Shown here: one piece after another, positions 1 through 7,448 of the stretch | Position numbering within the stretch: the stretch's first letter is position 1 | How the letters are laid out: each line of letters opens with the position of its first letter | NCBI RefSeq assembly: GCF_028649535.1 | Contig: NZ_JAQSJE010000004.1 | Span: forward strand, 62,001-126,000 | Source: Mannheimia cairinae | GTDB lineage: Bacteria > Pseudomonadota > Gammaproteobacteria > Enterobacterales > Pasteurellaceae | Length of the DNA stretch: 64,000 nt | Direction of reading: 5' to 3' | The notes under the pieces: model-generated | Told to the model about the DNA's origin: nothing | Seen by the model: the letters and a program-made list of their open reading frames with translations, nothing else | Databases searched by the model: none | Translations under genes and position numbers: made by a program

Positions 1-261
1 AGGTGGTTTATCTAGCTTTCCGATAAATATCAATATCGAACAAGCAATAGTAAAATAATTCGCAAAAATAAGTGTATTCAAGTGATGTAAGCTAATCACC
101 TACCAATATAGTTTAGTAAAAAATTGAAATCAAGCGAAAATGAAAAAATTTTTTCTAGAATGACTTTAAATGTAAAGCAATTTTATCTGAGTTATGTTAC
201 TCATCGTCTATGGTTGGACTGTTTTTTTATGTATATTACTAAAAAAATATTTTCTAAGACT
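1..261. other. AT-rich flank before the restriction locus, no complete gene seen
   Basis: This stretch has no convincing gene. Forward frame 2 is open from base 2 to a TAA at 56-58 (18 codons) and could be the tail of a gene cut by the window edge, but that is too short to judge. The reading frame of the following HTH gene stays open back to a TTG at 124, yet the residues before position 262 do not look like HTH family sequence and no ribosome binding site supports an earlier start. I looked for symmetric GACT...AGTC controller boxes and found only scattered halves, not a clean operator. Confidence 0.4.
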
Positions 262-477
262 ATGAAAAGTGAAGTTTTAGTTACCTTTGGTAATAGGGTA
301 AAAATGTTAAGAGAACAAAATGGATTGTCTCAAGAAGAGTTTGCTTATAGATCTGGTTTGGATAGAAGTTATATTTCTGGAGTTGAAAATGGAAGAAGAA
401 ATATATCTTTAAAAGCCATATATTCCATAGCAGAAGCTTTAGATATTACGTTAATGGAACTATTTGAAAATATATAA
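262..477 (+). CDS. Controller-like (C protein) XRE-family HTH regulator of the restriction-modification locus
   Basis: The product is 71 residues and almost wholly one helix-turn-helix_3 domain: FGNRVKMLREQNGLSQEEF, then the recognition-helix region GLDRSYISGVENGRRNISL, ending in IAEALDI and MELFENI. This length and the DRSYISGVE...RN pattern are typical of C proteins, which time restriction gene expression after entry of an RM system into a new host. I chose the ATG at 262 because it gives the family length; an ATG at 229 and a TTG at 124 are in frame but would add non-conserved residues. The endonuclease gene starts 12 bp downstream, so the two probably form a C-R operon, as in systems such as Esp1396I. 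The controller role is inferred from size, fold and position. Confidence 0.75.
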   Translation: MKSEVLVTFGNRVKMLREQNGLSQEEFAYRSGLDRSYISGVENGRRNISLKAIYSIAEALDITLMELFENI

Positions 478-489
478 CTTAGAGCTTAT

Positions 490-1293
490 ATGAATATTAA
501 TTCTGATTTAGTTAATTTTTGTGATTTGTATAATTTGCCATTTAATCATCTCGGTGCAATTCTCAAAGATCCAAAAGTTATACCTATGATTAGGGGAAAA
601 GCGTTTGAATTTTCAGTTGCTGACAAACTTTCGACTATTTTATCTAATGAAATATGGAAAATTGAAAAACCATTTTTAAATCCCCAATTAGGTTATCACG
701 ATCAAGATGTATTGATAACCCATATTCCTAGTAACAAGAAAATATCAATTGAATGCAAACTATCAGCAAAAGGAAGAATTAAATCTAATAATAGTGGATA
801 TATTCTTTCAGTCAAATGTATGCGCAGTCGGACATTAGGTGAAGAATTAGCAAGCAGACTTGCTCCTGAAAGAGGTGTCCCAAAAGATAGCTTGTTAGTT
901 CATAATGATCAGTATCTTTCATCTGATTTTGATTTTGTTATAACATCATTAGCCAATGTCTTTTATGCGACCAATTCCAATGGTATCTTTGTTTGGTCTC
1001 CTTCTGAGGCTGGTTTAAAATTTTTATATTCTAAGTATGGAATAAATAAAACAGATAAAGGTTATCAGGATTTAGCATTTAATGATATGTACGTTGCTTC
1101 ATCTCACGCTTTAGCAATATCTAACAATGGAAATATATGTACTAGGAAAAAATGTGATAATAAATTAAATTGTAAATTTATTCCAAATTATCCTTTAATT
1201 GAATTTGATAAAAATGCAAATGTCATTCAGGATAAATGGTTTCATATAAGTGAAATAGAGCATCGTTTACTTAAACATATAGGGGAGTATTAA
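490..1293 (+). CDS. Probable Type II restriction endonuclease, PD-(D/E)XK type
   Basis: The 267-residue protein shows a PD-(D/E)XK nuclease signature: an N-terminal helix with GKAFEF (about residues 36-41), then an acidic residue in HDQDV (D71/D73) and, after a strand and turn, ECK at 88-90, a spacing usual for this catalytic core. A Cys-rich stretch near residues 214-226 (ICTRKKC...LNC) might bind a metal. It lies between a C-like regulator and a convergent adenine methyltransferase, which is what makes the restriction role likely. The recognition sequence cannot be read from this sequence. No close named enzyme was recognised. Confidence 0.7.
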   Translation: MNINSDLVNFCDLYNLPFNHLGAILKDPKVIPMIRGKAFEFSVADKLSTILSNEIWKIEKPFLNPQLGYHDQDVLITHIPSNKKISIECKLSAKGRIKSNNSGYILSVKCMRSRTLGEELASRLAPERGVPKDSLLVHNDQYLSSDFDFVITSLANVFYATNSNGIFVWSPSEAGLKFLYSKYGINKTDKGYQDLAFNDMYVASSHALAISNNGNICTRKKCDNKLNCKFIPNYPLIEFDKNANVIQDKWFHISEIEHRLLKHIGEY

Positions 1294-1306
1294 AATAATT
1301 ATTTTA

Positions 1307-1358
1307 ATTTGGCATACAGGTGTTAAAAACATAAGTTATTTCCCCTGTTATGCCAAAT
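1307..1358. terminator. Bidirectional hairpin between convergent restriction and methyltransferase genes
   Basis: ATTTGGCATACAGG (1307-1320) and CCTGTTATGCCAAAT (1344-1358) are inverted copies differing by one bulged base, around a loop of about 23 nt. T/A-rich tracts lie on both sides. The position between two converging stop codons fits a shared terminator. Confidence 0.7.
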
Positions 1359-1362
1359 TTAT

Positions 1363-2238
1363 TTATATATCTAAGTCGATTTGGCTATTTGAATGATTTA
1401 TATGATAGTTAGTTATAAAAATTTCCTTTCCTTTATATCTACTACCTCTTTTTTCTTCTTTAATTTTATTTTTTGTTTGGTCGTCAGTTCTGTTTATTGT
1501 GTAGTTCCACTCTTTATCAACAATTGAATTTGCCCAATCATATAGCTCTCTAACCTCTTCAGAGTTATCATAAGTGATTAAAAATTTTAATCTATCTTTA
1601 TTCCGATATAAACATTTTTTAAGCCTATAATGATCTTCTTTATTAAAGGAATAAGTATAGAACTTGTCTTGATCCGCATTGAAATATGGAGGATCAATAA
1701 ATAAAAAAGCATTATCTGGTGCATTATCAATAATAATTTCAAAATCTAAATTATTAAATTCTACCCCTTGTAGCTTTGAAGATGTTTTAAGAATACTATT
1801 TCCCCAATTTTCAGGTCTCATACTATATTTGTCACCGTAGCCCCAATAACAATTTTTAGGATTCATAATACCAGAATATGAAGTTCTATTTAAATAGTAC
1901 CACCTCGCTGCTTTTTCTAATTCATCTTTAGGTGAAAACTCATTTTTATACCAATGATGTCTTTCTTTTAATGCTTTTTCATCTTTTAAAAAATCTATTA
2001 AATCATTTGGTCTATTTTTTATTATTAAATATGTATTTATTAGATCTGGATCTATGTCATTAAGAATATTATATTCTACCTTATCTTTTGCAAAAAAAAT
2101 GGAACCTCCACCAACAAAAGGCTCTATATAAACGGAATGCTTAGGTATGCATTCTAGGATAAGTTTTCTAGCGTAAAATTTCCCACCCGCATATCTAAAA
2201 GGTGAATTGATTGATTTTTTATCATAAGTTTTAGTCAT
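1363..2238 (-). CDS. D12-class (Dam-like) DNA adenine-N6 methyltransferase of the RM locus
   Basis: The 291-residue protein has the alpha-class N6-adenine methyltransferase order: SAM-binding motif with FRYAGGK at the N terminus (14-20) and EPFVGGGS (39-46), NDIDPDLI, and catalytic DPPY at 182-185 in FLFIDPPYFNAD. It should protect host DNA by methylating adenine in the site cut by the neighbouring enzyme; the site is unknown. It is convergent with the endonuclease gene and lies 17 bp downstream of a second HTH gene on the same strand, so those two are probably cotranscribed. Family and motifs are seen; pairing with the endonuclease is inferred from position. Confidence 0.88.
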   Translation of the reverse strand: MTKTYDKKSINSPFRYAGGKFYARKLILECIPKHSVYIEPFVGGGSIFFAKDKVEYNILNDIDPDLINTYLIIKNRPNDLIDFLKDEKALKERHHWYKNEFSPKDELEKAARWYYLNRTSYSGIMNPKNCYWGYGDKYSMRPENWGNSILKTSSKLQGVEFNNLDFEIIIDNAPDNAFLFIDPPYFNADQDKFYTYSFNKEDHYRLKKCLYRNKDRLKFLITYDNSEEVRELYDWANSIVDKEWNYTINRTDDQTKNKIKEEKRGSRYKGKEIFITNYHINHSNSQIDLDI

Positions 2239-2255
2239 AATAATCCTATTAAAAT

Positions 2256-2588
2256 TTATTTTAATATTTTTGAATTTTCTAAAAGTAAATTATAAAAATA
2301 ATCTTTTAATTTACTTGGCATTAATCTGTAATTAGTAATTAACGCTCTTTCTTGTTCGGAAATATTACTATTATTAAATTGAAAATTATCTTCTTTACCA
2401 GTTAATAGCCACGTAATACTAACATCTAACGTATTATGAATTTTCACTAACGCTTCCACACTAGGATCTCTTCCCTCATTTAGATAATTCATCGCTGAAC
2501 GATATGAGATATTCGTCACTCTAGAAAACTCAGTAACTGTCATATTTTTAGCTTCCAATATCTGTTTCAAACGCTTAGATATGCACAC
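2256..2588 (-). CDS. XRE/phage-repressor-like HTH regulator upstream of the methyltransferase
   Basis: The protein is 110 residues with an N-terminal helix-turn-helix (LKQILEAKNMTVTEFSRVT, NISYRSAMNYLNEGR, PSVEALVKIHNTLDVSITWLL) and a short C-terminal helical tail containing the NYRLMP motif seen in small phage-type repressors. The start is a GTG at 2588 with AGGA about 10 bp upstream. It precedes the methyltransferase gene by 17 bp on the same strand. Just upstream of its start are a TATAAT box and two inverted repeats, which suggests it represses its own promoter and with it the methyltransferase. This would be a second regulator besides the controller-like protein at 262-477. Confidence 0.75.
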   Translation of the reverse strand: MCISKRLKQILEAKNMTVTEFSRVTNISYRSAMNYLNEGRDPSVEALVKIHNTLDVSITWLLTGKEDNFQFNNSNISEQERALITNYRLMPSKLKDYFYNLLLENSKILK

Positions 2589-2617
2589 TATTTCACATTC
2601 CTATTGAAAAAACTGAA

Positions 2618-2662
2618 TGATTGTGCTACATTATACACAATCAATATGAATAATATTTCATA
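2618..2662 (-). promoter_or_regulatory. Candidate autoregulated promoter of the HTH-methyltransferase operon
   Basis: TGATTGTG (2618-2625) and CACAATCA (2636-2643) form a perfect 8-bp inverted repeat with a 10-bp spacer. On the minus strand the spacer contains TATAAT (2635-2630), a perfect -10 box for the HTH gene. A second inverted repeat, TATGAA-N6-TTCATA (2645-2662), covers the place where the -35 would be. Two operators on the -10 and -35 are a usual layout for an autorepressed promoter; the regulator is inferred. Confidence 0.6.
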
Positions 2663-2694
2663 TTTTAGTTTAATCAAGGTGTGATCTCAATACT

Positions 2695-3732
2695 ATGACC
2701 CAACATTTTCTTCTTTCTAGCAAAGCTCGCACGCTTTCTTCCTACGAGATAGCACAACTCTCGGAAGAAGAAGCGTATAATTTGCTTTGTGAATTAAGAT
2801 GGGGTGGAAAAGAATTTATTGCTTGTCCTAAATGTGGGGTGCAACACAAGCCTTATTATATTTCTACACGTAAACAATGGCGCTGCAAACATTGTAATCA
2901 CACTTTTAGTGTCACTTCTGGCACCATTTTTGCCAATCGCAAGAAACCAATTAAGGTTTATCTCTATGCTTTAATTGAATGGGTAAATGCTGTCAAAGGC
3001 TTATCATCCCTTCAATTAGCACGTAATGCAAAACTTAATCCTCGCACGGCATTTGTTTTATCACATAAATTCCGCAAGGCATTATTAGAAAGTCGTGATA
3101 TGAAACCACTTTCAGGTGTAGTGGATATGGACGGTACTTATGTTCATCCTGCACCACGTAAAGCAAATAAGAAATCTGACCGCATTGACTATCGTTTAAA
3201 GGAAAATCAGAATCCTGATAAACGTTGTGTCATGGTTGCGCGTGAGCATTATTCGCCAGAAGAAAAAGCCAGTAATGCGCTGCATTGTGGGGTAAAACGT
3301 TCTCACGTTTTTGTAGCGCATACTGAATCGCAATCGGTAGTGAAAAGTTTTGCCGATAAGTTCATTAAACCGAATACACAAATCAATACCGATGAAAGCA
3401 CGGCTTATGATGTCTTGTTGCCTTACTATAACTTGAGAACTGTAAACCATAAAGAAGAATATCGTAGTGACTTAGGTGTAACAAACAATCAGGCAGAAAG
3501 TCTATTTAGTCGTTTCAAACGTATGTACTACGGACAAGTTCACCGTATCAGCAACGAATACTTACTTAACTATGCTAATGAAATTGCGTACCGTGAGGAC
3601 AATCGCCGTACCTCAAATAAAGCGCAGTTTATTGATGTATTAAGCCGATGTTTGAAAACCACCAACGATAACAATGAATGGTGCGGTTATTGGCAACGAA
3701 AAATTATTCATCAAGAAGTGATTTGGCAGTAG
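2695..3732 (+). mobile_element. IS1595/ISXO2-family transposase with N-terminal zinc ribbon
   Basis: The product has 345 residues. The N terminus carries a zinc ribbon (CPKCG ... RWRCKHC-like QWRCKHCNHTF, then SGTIFANRKKP), which in this family binds DNA. The DDE-type ISXO2 domain follows, with acidic positions in VDMDGTYVHP, NTDESTAYD and NNQAESLFSRFKR. All expected blocks are present with no frameshift, so the enzyme may be active. The ORF spans the whole gene; I could not identify terminal inverted repeats with confidence, so element ends are left open. A small passenger gene starts 4 bp after its stop. Confidence 0.9.
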
Positions 3733-3736
3733 ATAT

Positions 3737-4153
3737 ATGGCATATAACTTAGATAAGAAACTCAAAGAATTTGAGTTTGAACGTAAACAGGTATTACATC
3801 ATCTTGCGTTACTTGATGCGAACATTGCCACATTAAAACGTGCTATTGAGCTTACTCAACAGGAAAGTGATGTAGCCCTTTATAATACGGACAACTTTGT
3901 GTACCGTTCCAAATATAAGCTCTTTAAAGGGAAAATTCGTAAATACATCGTACAAATGATGCGAGAAGCACCCAATAAAGCCTTTACAATAGCCGAACTC
4001 ACGCAGCGCATTTTCGATATTGAACAAAATCCTGATATACCTTCTGAAAAGCATCTTGATTCCGTTCGAAAGCAACTCAATGAATTCTACCAAAGAAACT
4101 GGATTAGCCGAATACAAGTTAGCCGAAATGAAGTGTATTGGCAATGGAGGTAA
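3737..4153 (+). CDS. Coiled-coil plus winged-helix-like passenger protein of the IS1595-type element
   Basis: I do not recognise a named family. The 138 residues divide into an N-terminal heptad-rich helix (about 1-40, LDKKLKEFEFERKQVLHHLALLDANIATLKRAI in outline) and a C-terminal domain (about 57-138) whose pattern FTIAELTQRIF ... LDSVRKQLNEFYQRNWISRI ... VYWQW looks like a winged helix-turn-helix. It begins 4 bp after the transposase stop without a clear ribosome binding site of its own, so translation is probably coupled to the transposase. A protein with the same architecture is encoded at 5171-5668. A DNA-binding accessory role in transposition is a guess. Confidence 0.6.
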   Translation: MAYNLDKKLKEFEFERKQVLHHLALLDANIATLKRAIELTQQESDVALYNTDNFVYRSKYKLFKGKIRKYIVQMMREAPNKAFTIAELTQRIFDIEQNPDIPSEKHLDSVRKQLNEFYQRNWISRIQVSRNEVYWQWR

Positions 4154-4219
4154 AGCAATGCTCTTTTAGAACTCTTGTTATGTATTAGCTTGACTTATTT
4201 AAATTTACATATAAAATTA

Positions 4220-4318
4220 GTGCAACGGTTTTGCTTGCACGAACATATAACCCTTCTATCTAAAGGATAGAAGGGTTATATGCTTCGTATACTACAAAAA
4301 TGCAATTTCAAGTAGTAT
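4220..4318. promoter_or_regulatory. Three successive inverted repeats in the leader of the two-TM gene
   Basis: GTGCAA (4220-4225) pairs with TTGCAC (4235-4240). CATATAACCCTTCTATC (4244-4260) pairs perfectly with 4266-4282 across a 5-nt loop, and ACGAA (4239-4243) with TTCGT (4284-4288) extends the stem past one bulged C. ATACTAC (4289-4295) pairs with GTAGTAT (4312-4318). The large stem is not followed by a T run, so it is not a classical forward terminator. It could be a structured 5' leader, an end of the mobile element, or a site for a protein. Confidence 0.55.
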
Positions 4319-4344
4319 TTAACTTATACGCTAGGAGACTTATT

Positions 4345-4365
4345 ATGGGTGTTGATGCAAGCTAG
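4345..4365 (+). CDS. Possible six-codon leader peptide ahead of the two-TM gene
   Basis: ATG at 4345 has a strong ribosome binding site, AGGAGA at 4333-4338, and encodes only MGVDAS before TAG at 4363-4365. The stop lies 7 bp before the next start (4373), whose own AGG overlaps this stop. This may be a real leader peptide that controls the next gene, or a remnant of a deleted gene start. Only the motif layout supports it. Confidence 0.3.
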   Translation: MGVDAS

Positions 4366-4372
4366 GTAAAGT

Positions 4373-5134
4373 ATGAAATGGTTGAAATCTAATACTATTA
4401 ATCTTTTAACATTTTTAGGCACCATTTTTACTATTATTGGTGTAAATATATCTCAATTATTCGAAAAGCCCATTCAATCTTGGATTGTTTTTGGGCTTTT
4501 ATGTTTTCTAATCTTGTTTTGTTCATTTAGAGTTTACCTTGTTACTAAGGATTCAATGATAAAACAGTATAGTAATGGCTATTTAACCATAGCTTCTTTC
4601 TTTAAATACTCTACTTTTGATGGAAAAACGTCTACTTATGAACAGTTTCGCCATATTCAGGTTAAAACTTTTTGTAAAGGATGTTTTGAACATAGGTTCA
4701 TTTGGACTGGAACAAACAACCCTCAAATTCTGTCTGACTTACAACAAGTAGGGCAAATTAATTATGGAGAGGATGATTTTGGCAATAAATATCATCGAGT
4801 TAAATTAACTCCAGCTCGTTCTCTGGTTTATAATGAATGTGATGTATTGCATACAAAAGCAATTGTAGAAAATGATGATGCCAAGCCATTTTTAGCTCAA
4901 TATGTAAAAGAACCAATTAGGTTTATTAATTTTAAAATTGAATTGTATTATGCAACCGACTCATACGCTTGCGAAGCTAAAATAACAAGAAAACCAATAG
5001 ATAAGCCTAATGCAAATGAGCAACATATAACATCAGTGAAATTTGATTACCCGACTAAGAGTTTTACATATACAATCATAGAACCAGAGGCTGGTTTTGT
5101 ATATAAAATAAATTGGGAAAAACCTAGTCTATAA
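4373..5134 (+). CDS. Unrecognised membrane-anchored protein with two N-terminal TM segments
   Basis: I do not recognise this 253-residue protein. Two hydrophobic segments lie at about residues 8-28 (LLTFLGTIFTIIGV) and 36-57 (WIVFGLLCFLILFCSF), separated by a short loop, so both ends should face the cytoplasm. The remaining ~195 residues are soluble, alternate hydrophobic and polar residues as in beta-strands (FINFKIELYYAT, KSFTYTIIEPEAGFVYKI) and contain one CKGC pair. The start has AGG 6 bp upstream. It is convergent with the 5171-5668 gene, follows a mobile element and has strongly AT-rich codons, all of which suggest recent acquisition. The layout of two TMs plus a beta-rich domain resembles some CBASS effectors (Cap15), but no cyclase gene is nearby, so this is only an architectural comparison. 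Confidence 0.5.
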   Translation: MKWLKSNTINLLTFLGTIFTIIGVNISQLFEKPIQSWIVFGLLCFLILFCSFRVYLVTKDSMIKQYSNGYLTIASFFKYSTFDGKTSTYEQFRHIQVKTFCKGCFEHRFIWTGTNNPQILSDLQQVGQINYGEDDFGNKYHRVKLTPARSLVYNECDVLHTKAIVENDDAKPFLAQYVKEPIRFINFKIELYYATDSYACEAKITRKPIDKPNANEQHITSVKFDYPTKSFTYTIIEPEAGFVYKINWEKPSL

Positions 5135-5170
5135 CCAAAATAGCGGTATCTCTACCGCTATTCTCTATTC

Positions 5171-5668
5171 TCACGCTAAAGGTTTTAATCGCCATTCAGA
5201 ACGCCTGAAAAATCTTCGCTTTAGTGTCCGTTTATGTAATTCAACTTCTTTCCGTTCAATAATTCCTTTCTTATACAGTTCTTTTAATACGCGAGCAACA
5301 GCTAATTCATGTTCCCTTTGAGGTAGAGGATAATTTTTGCCAGTGTCTAATTCCAACGCCGCCTCTGTAATAAAGTATAATGTTTTCCAACTATCACTTT
5401 GCTTGAATACTCTTGCAACCAACAATTGAAGATTTTGCTTAAACAATCGAGGTTTTATTAGCCTTGAAACATTAAATTGTGTTTTGATTTGCCTTAAATC
5501 GAAATTGGGTTCAATGTATATCAAGGTATTCTCAAAACAAAGTATTTTATCCTCTAAATCTGATTTCTGTTGTTTTAACTGATCAAGTTGATGTTCAAGA
5601 ATTGCTTTTTCTTTATAGCTACTTTCGATTAATTTGGTAAGTTGAGAAATAAGGTGGGATTCTGCCAT
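5171..5668 (-). CDS. Second coiled-coil plus winged-helix-like protein, no transposase attached
   Basis: From the ATG at 5668 the protein has 165 residues: a long N-terminal coiled coil (about 1-50, with QLTKLIESSYKEKAILEHQL) and a C-terminal winged-helix-like domain (LFKQNLQLLVARVFKQ ... VARVLKELYKKGIIERKEV ... SEWRL). The order and spacing match the 3737-4153 product (LFKGKIRKYIVQMMRE ... VRKQLNEFYQRNWISRIQV ... VYWQW), so I take them as distant homologues. An ATG at 5683 is in frame, but GGAG lies 9 bp before the 5668 ATG, which makes that the better start. It may be an orphaned passenger from a decayed element; function unknown. Confidence 0.6.
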   Translation of the reverse strand: MAESHLISQLTKLIESSYKEKAILEHQLDQLKQQKSDLEDKILCFENTLIYIEPNFDLRQIKTQFNVSRLIKPRLFKQNLQLLVARVFKQSDSWKTLYFITEAALELDTGKNYPLPQREHELAVARVLKELYKKGIIERKEVELHKRTLKRRFFRRSEWRLKPLA

Positions 5669-5674
5669 AATAAA

Positions 5675-5707
5675 AATCTCCATTGAGTTAAACTTTCAAT
5701 GGAGATT
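5675..5707 (-). promoter_or_regulatory. Hairpin that buries the ribosome binding site of the 5171-5668 gene
   Basis: AATCTCCATTG (5675-5685) and CAATGGAGATT (5697-5707) are perfect 11-bp inverted copies with an 11-nt loop. Read on the minus strand, the arm nearest the gene contains GGAG, the ribosome binding site of the ATG at 5668, and is followed by TTTATT. Folding would hide the site or, together with the T tract, act as an attenuator. Insertion sequences often use such stems to stop translation from outside transcripts. Confidence 0.6.
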
Positions 5708-5717
5708 CTAGTATTTT

Positions 5718-5782
5718 CAAGCGGTTAGGTCTTTGTGCAACTGCTACATAATACCGTTTTTTTACAAAAAAACAACCGCTTG
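5718..5782 (-). terminator. Inverted uptake-signal pair downstream of ubiD
   Basis: CAAGCGGTT (5718-5726) and AACCGCTTG (5774-5782) are inverted copies of the uptake signal core, with a loop of about 47 nt. They lie past the ubiD stop and could form a terminator stem, though the loop is long. They also mark the return to core-genome sequence after the accessory block. Confidence 0.4.
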
Positions 5783-5837
5783 TTTTAACGTATGTTGAGG
5801 TTTCAAATTAAGTGATTTATCGCTTAAAAGGTTTGCT

Positions 5838-7301
5838 CTAGATTCCTAGTGAATCCCAAATCTCATCAATGCGTTTTACCACATTTTCATCTTTTTCGAT
5901 TGGTGTACCCCATTCACGATTGGTTTCACCAGCCCATTTATTAGTCGCATCAATTCCCATTTTAGAACCTAAGCCTGCAACTGGGGAAGCAAAATCCAGA
6001 TAATCAATTGGGGTATTTTCGATGAGTGTGGTATCTCGTGCCGGGTCGCAACGAGTGGTAATCGCCCAAATAACATCTTTCCAATCACGAGCGTTTACAT
6101 CATCATCGCATACAATCACAAACTTGGTGTACATAAACTGACGTAAGAATGACCAAACGCCCATCATCACACGTTTTGCGTGTCCTGCGTATTGTTTTTT
6201 GATAGTAACAACCGCTAAGCGATAAGAGCAGCCTTCAGGCGGCAGATAGAAATCCACAATTTCAGGGAACTGTTTTTGCAAAATCGGAATAAAGACTTCA
6301 TTTAATGCCTCGCCCAATACGGCTGGTTCATCAGGTGGTCTGCCGGTGTAGGTGGAATGATAAATTGCATCTTTACGCATAGTAATGTGCGTTACGGTAA
6401 ATACTGGGAAATATTCTTGCTCGTTATAATAGCCAGTGTGATCGCCGTACGGGCCTTCTAATGCGGTTTCGTTTAGATCAATATAGCCTTCTAGCACAAT
6501 TTCTGCACTTGCTGGTACTTCCAAATCATTAGAAATAGATTTCACCACTTCGGTTTTATTGCCCCGTAATAAGCCAGCAAAGGCATATTCGGAAAGGGTG
6601 TCTGGAACAGGAGTAACTGCCGCTAAAATAGTGGCAGGATCCGCACCAAGTGCTACTGAAACAGGGAACGGTTTATCTGGATTTTCCGCTTTCCACTCTT
6701 GGAAGTCTAAAGCACCACCACGGTGGGAAAGCCAACGCATAATCAATTTATTTTTGCCAATCAGTTGTTGGCGATAAATGCCTAAGTTTTGACGTTTTTT
6801 GTAAGGCCCTTGCGTAATCGTTAATCCCCAAGTAACAAGCGGAGCAACATCGCCCTTCCAGCAGTGCATAATCGGCAGTTGAGTCAGATCAACATCGTCA
6901 CCTGAAATAACAACTTGCTGGCAATCGGCTTTGCTAAGTACCTTAGGTGGCATATTCAGAATTTGCTTCCATTGTGGTAACTGCCCAATAAGATCTTTAA
7001 ATCCTTTTGGGGGTTCTGGCTCTTTTAAAAAAGCTAACAGTTTGCCAAGCTCTCTTAAGGCTTTGGTGTCTTCTTGCCCCATTCCCATTGCAACACGTTT
7101 TGGTGTGCCAAATAGGTTACAAAGCACAGGCATATTACTGCCTTTCGGGTTTTCAAAAAGGATAGCTGGCCCACCTTTGCGTAAGGTGCGGTCTGCAATT
7201 TCAGTCATTTCTAAATAAGGGTCAATTTCTTGCTTCACTCGAACTAATTCGCCTTCAGATTCAAGCAAATTCAGAAATTCTCGTAAATTTTTATATTTCA
7301 T
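5838..7301 (-). CDS. ubiD: 4-hydroxy-3-polyprenylbenzoate decarboxylase
   Basis: This is the UbiD decarboxylase of ubiquinone biosynthesis, which uses prenylated FMN made by UbiX to remove the ring carboxylate of 3-octaprenyl-4-hydroxybenzoate. From the ATG at 7301 it has 487 residues, the usual length, beginning [18 protein letters not shown] three codons upstream is in frame but belongs to a uptake-signal-like stretch and is not needed. Typical blocks are seen: [13 protein letters not shown] near the N terminus, [24 protein letters not shown], and [20 protein letters not shown] near the C terminus. It is divergent from znuA and no ubi genes lie beside it. Confidence 0.95.
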   Translation of the reverse strand: MKYKNLREFLNLLESEGELVRVKQEIDPYLEMTEIADRTLRKGGPAILFENPKGSNMPVLCNLFGTPKRVAMGMGQEDTKALRELGKLLAFLKEPEPPKGFKDLIGQLPQWKQILNMPPKVLSKADCQQVVISGDDVDLTQLPIMHCWKGDVAPLVTWGLTITQGPYKKRQNLGIYRQQLIGKNKLIMRWLSHRGGALDFQEWKAENPDKPFPVSVALGADPATILAAVTPVPDTLSEYAFAGLLRGNKTEVVKSISNDLEVPASAEIVLEGYIDLNETALEGPYGDHTGYYNEQEYFPVFTVTHITMRKDAIYHSTYTGRPPDEPAVLGEALNEVFIPILQKQFPEIVDFYLPPEGCSYRLAVVTIKKQYAGHAKRVMMGVWSFLRQFMYTKFVIVCDDDVNARDWKDVIWAITTRCDPARDTTLIENTPIDYLDFASPVAGLGSKMGIDATNKWAGETNREWGTPIEKDENVVKRIDEIWDSLGI

Positions 7302-7448
7302 AGCGGTCAAATTTGTAGATTTTTTTGCAAATGCAAGTATATAGAAAAATATTGCTGAAAAATACCCATAAAAAAATTATAGAAATTTTATTTTGTTTTG
7401 TTAGAATGTGCCGACCTACACTTATTTGTGAAAATAGAGGAAATTGTT

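Noticed and set aside
124-261. N-terminal extension of the controller-like HTH protein from the TTG at 124
   Set aside because: The added 46 residues do not fit the family, and C proteins are about 70-90 residues long.
2624-5754. Near-identical 13-bp words TGCTACATTATAC (2624-2636) and TGCTACATAATAC (5742-5754) as target-site duplications of a 3.1-kb element
   Set aside because: The left word lies inside an intact 8-bp inverted repeat with a -10 box in its spacer (2618-2643). An insertion there would have broken that operator, and I found no matching terminal inverted repeats next to the words.
7302-7448. Zur box in the ubiD-znuA gap
   Set aside because: No sequence close to the gamma-proteobacterial Zur palindrome was found by eye.
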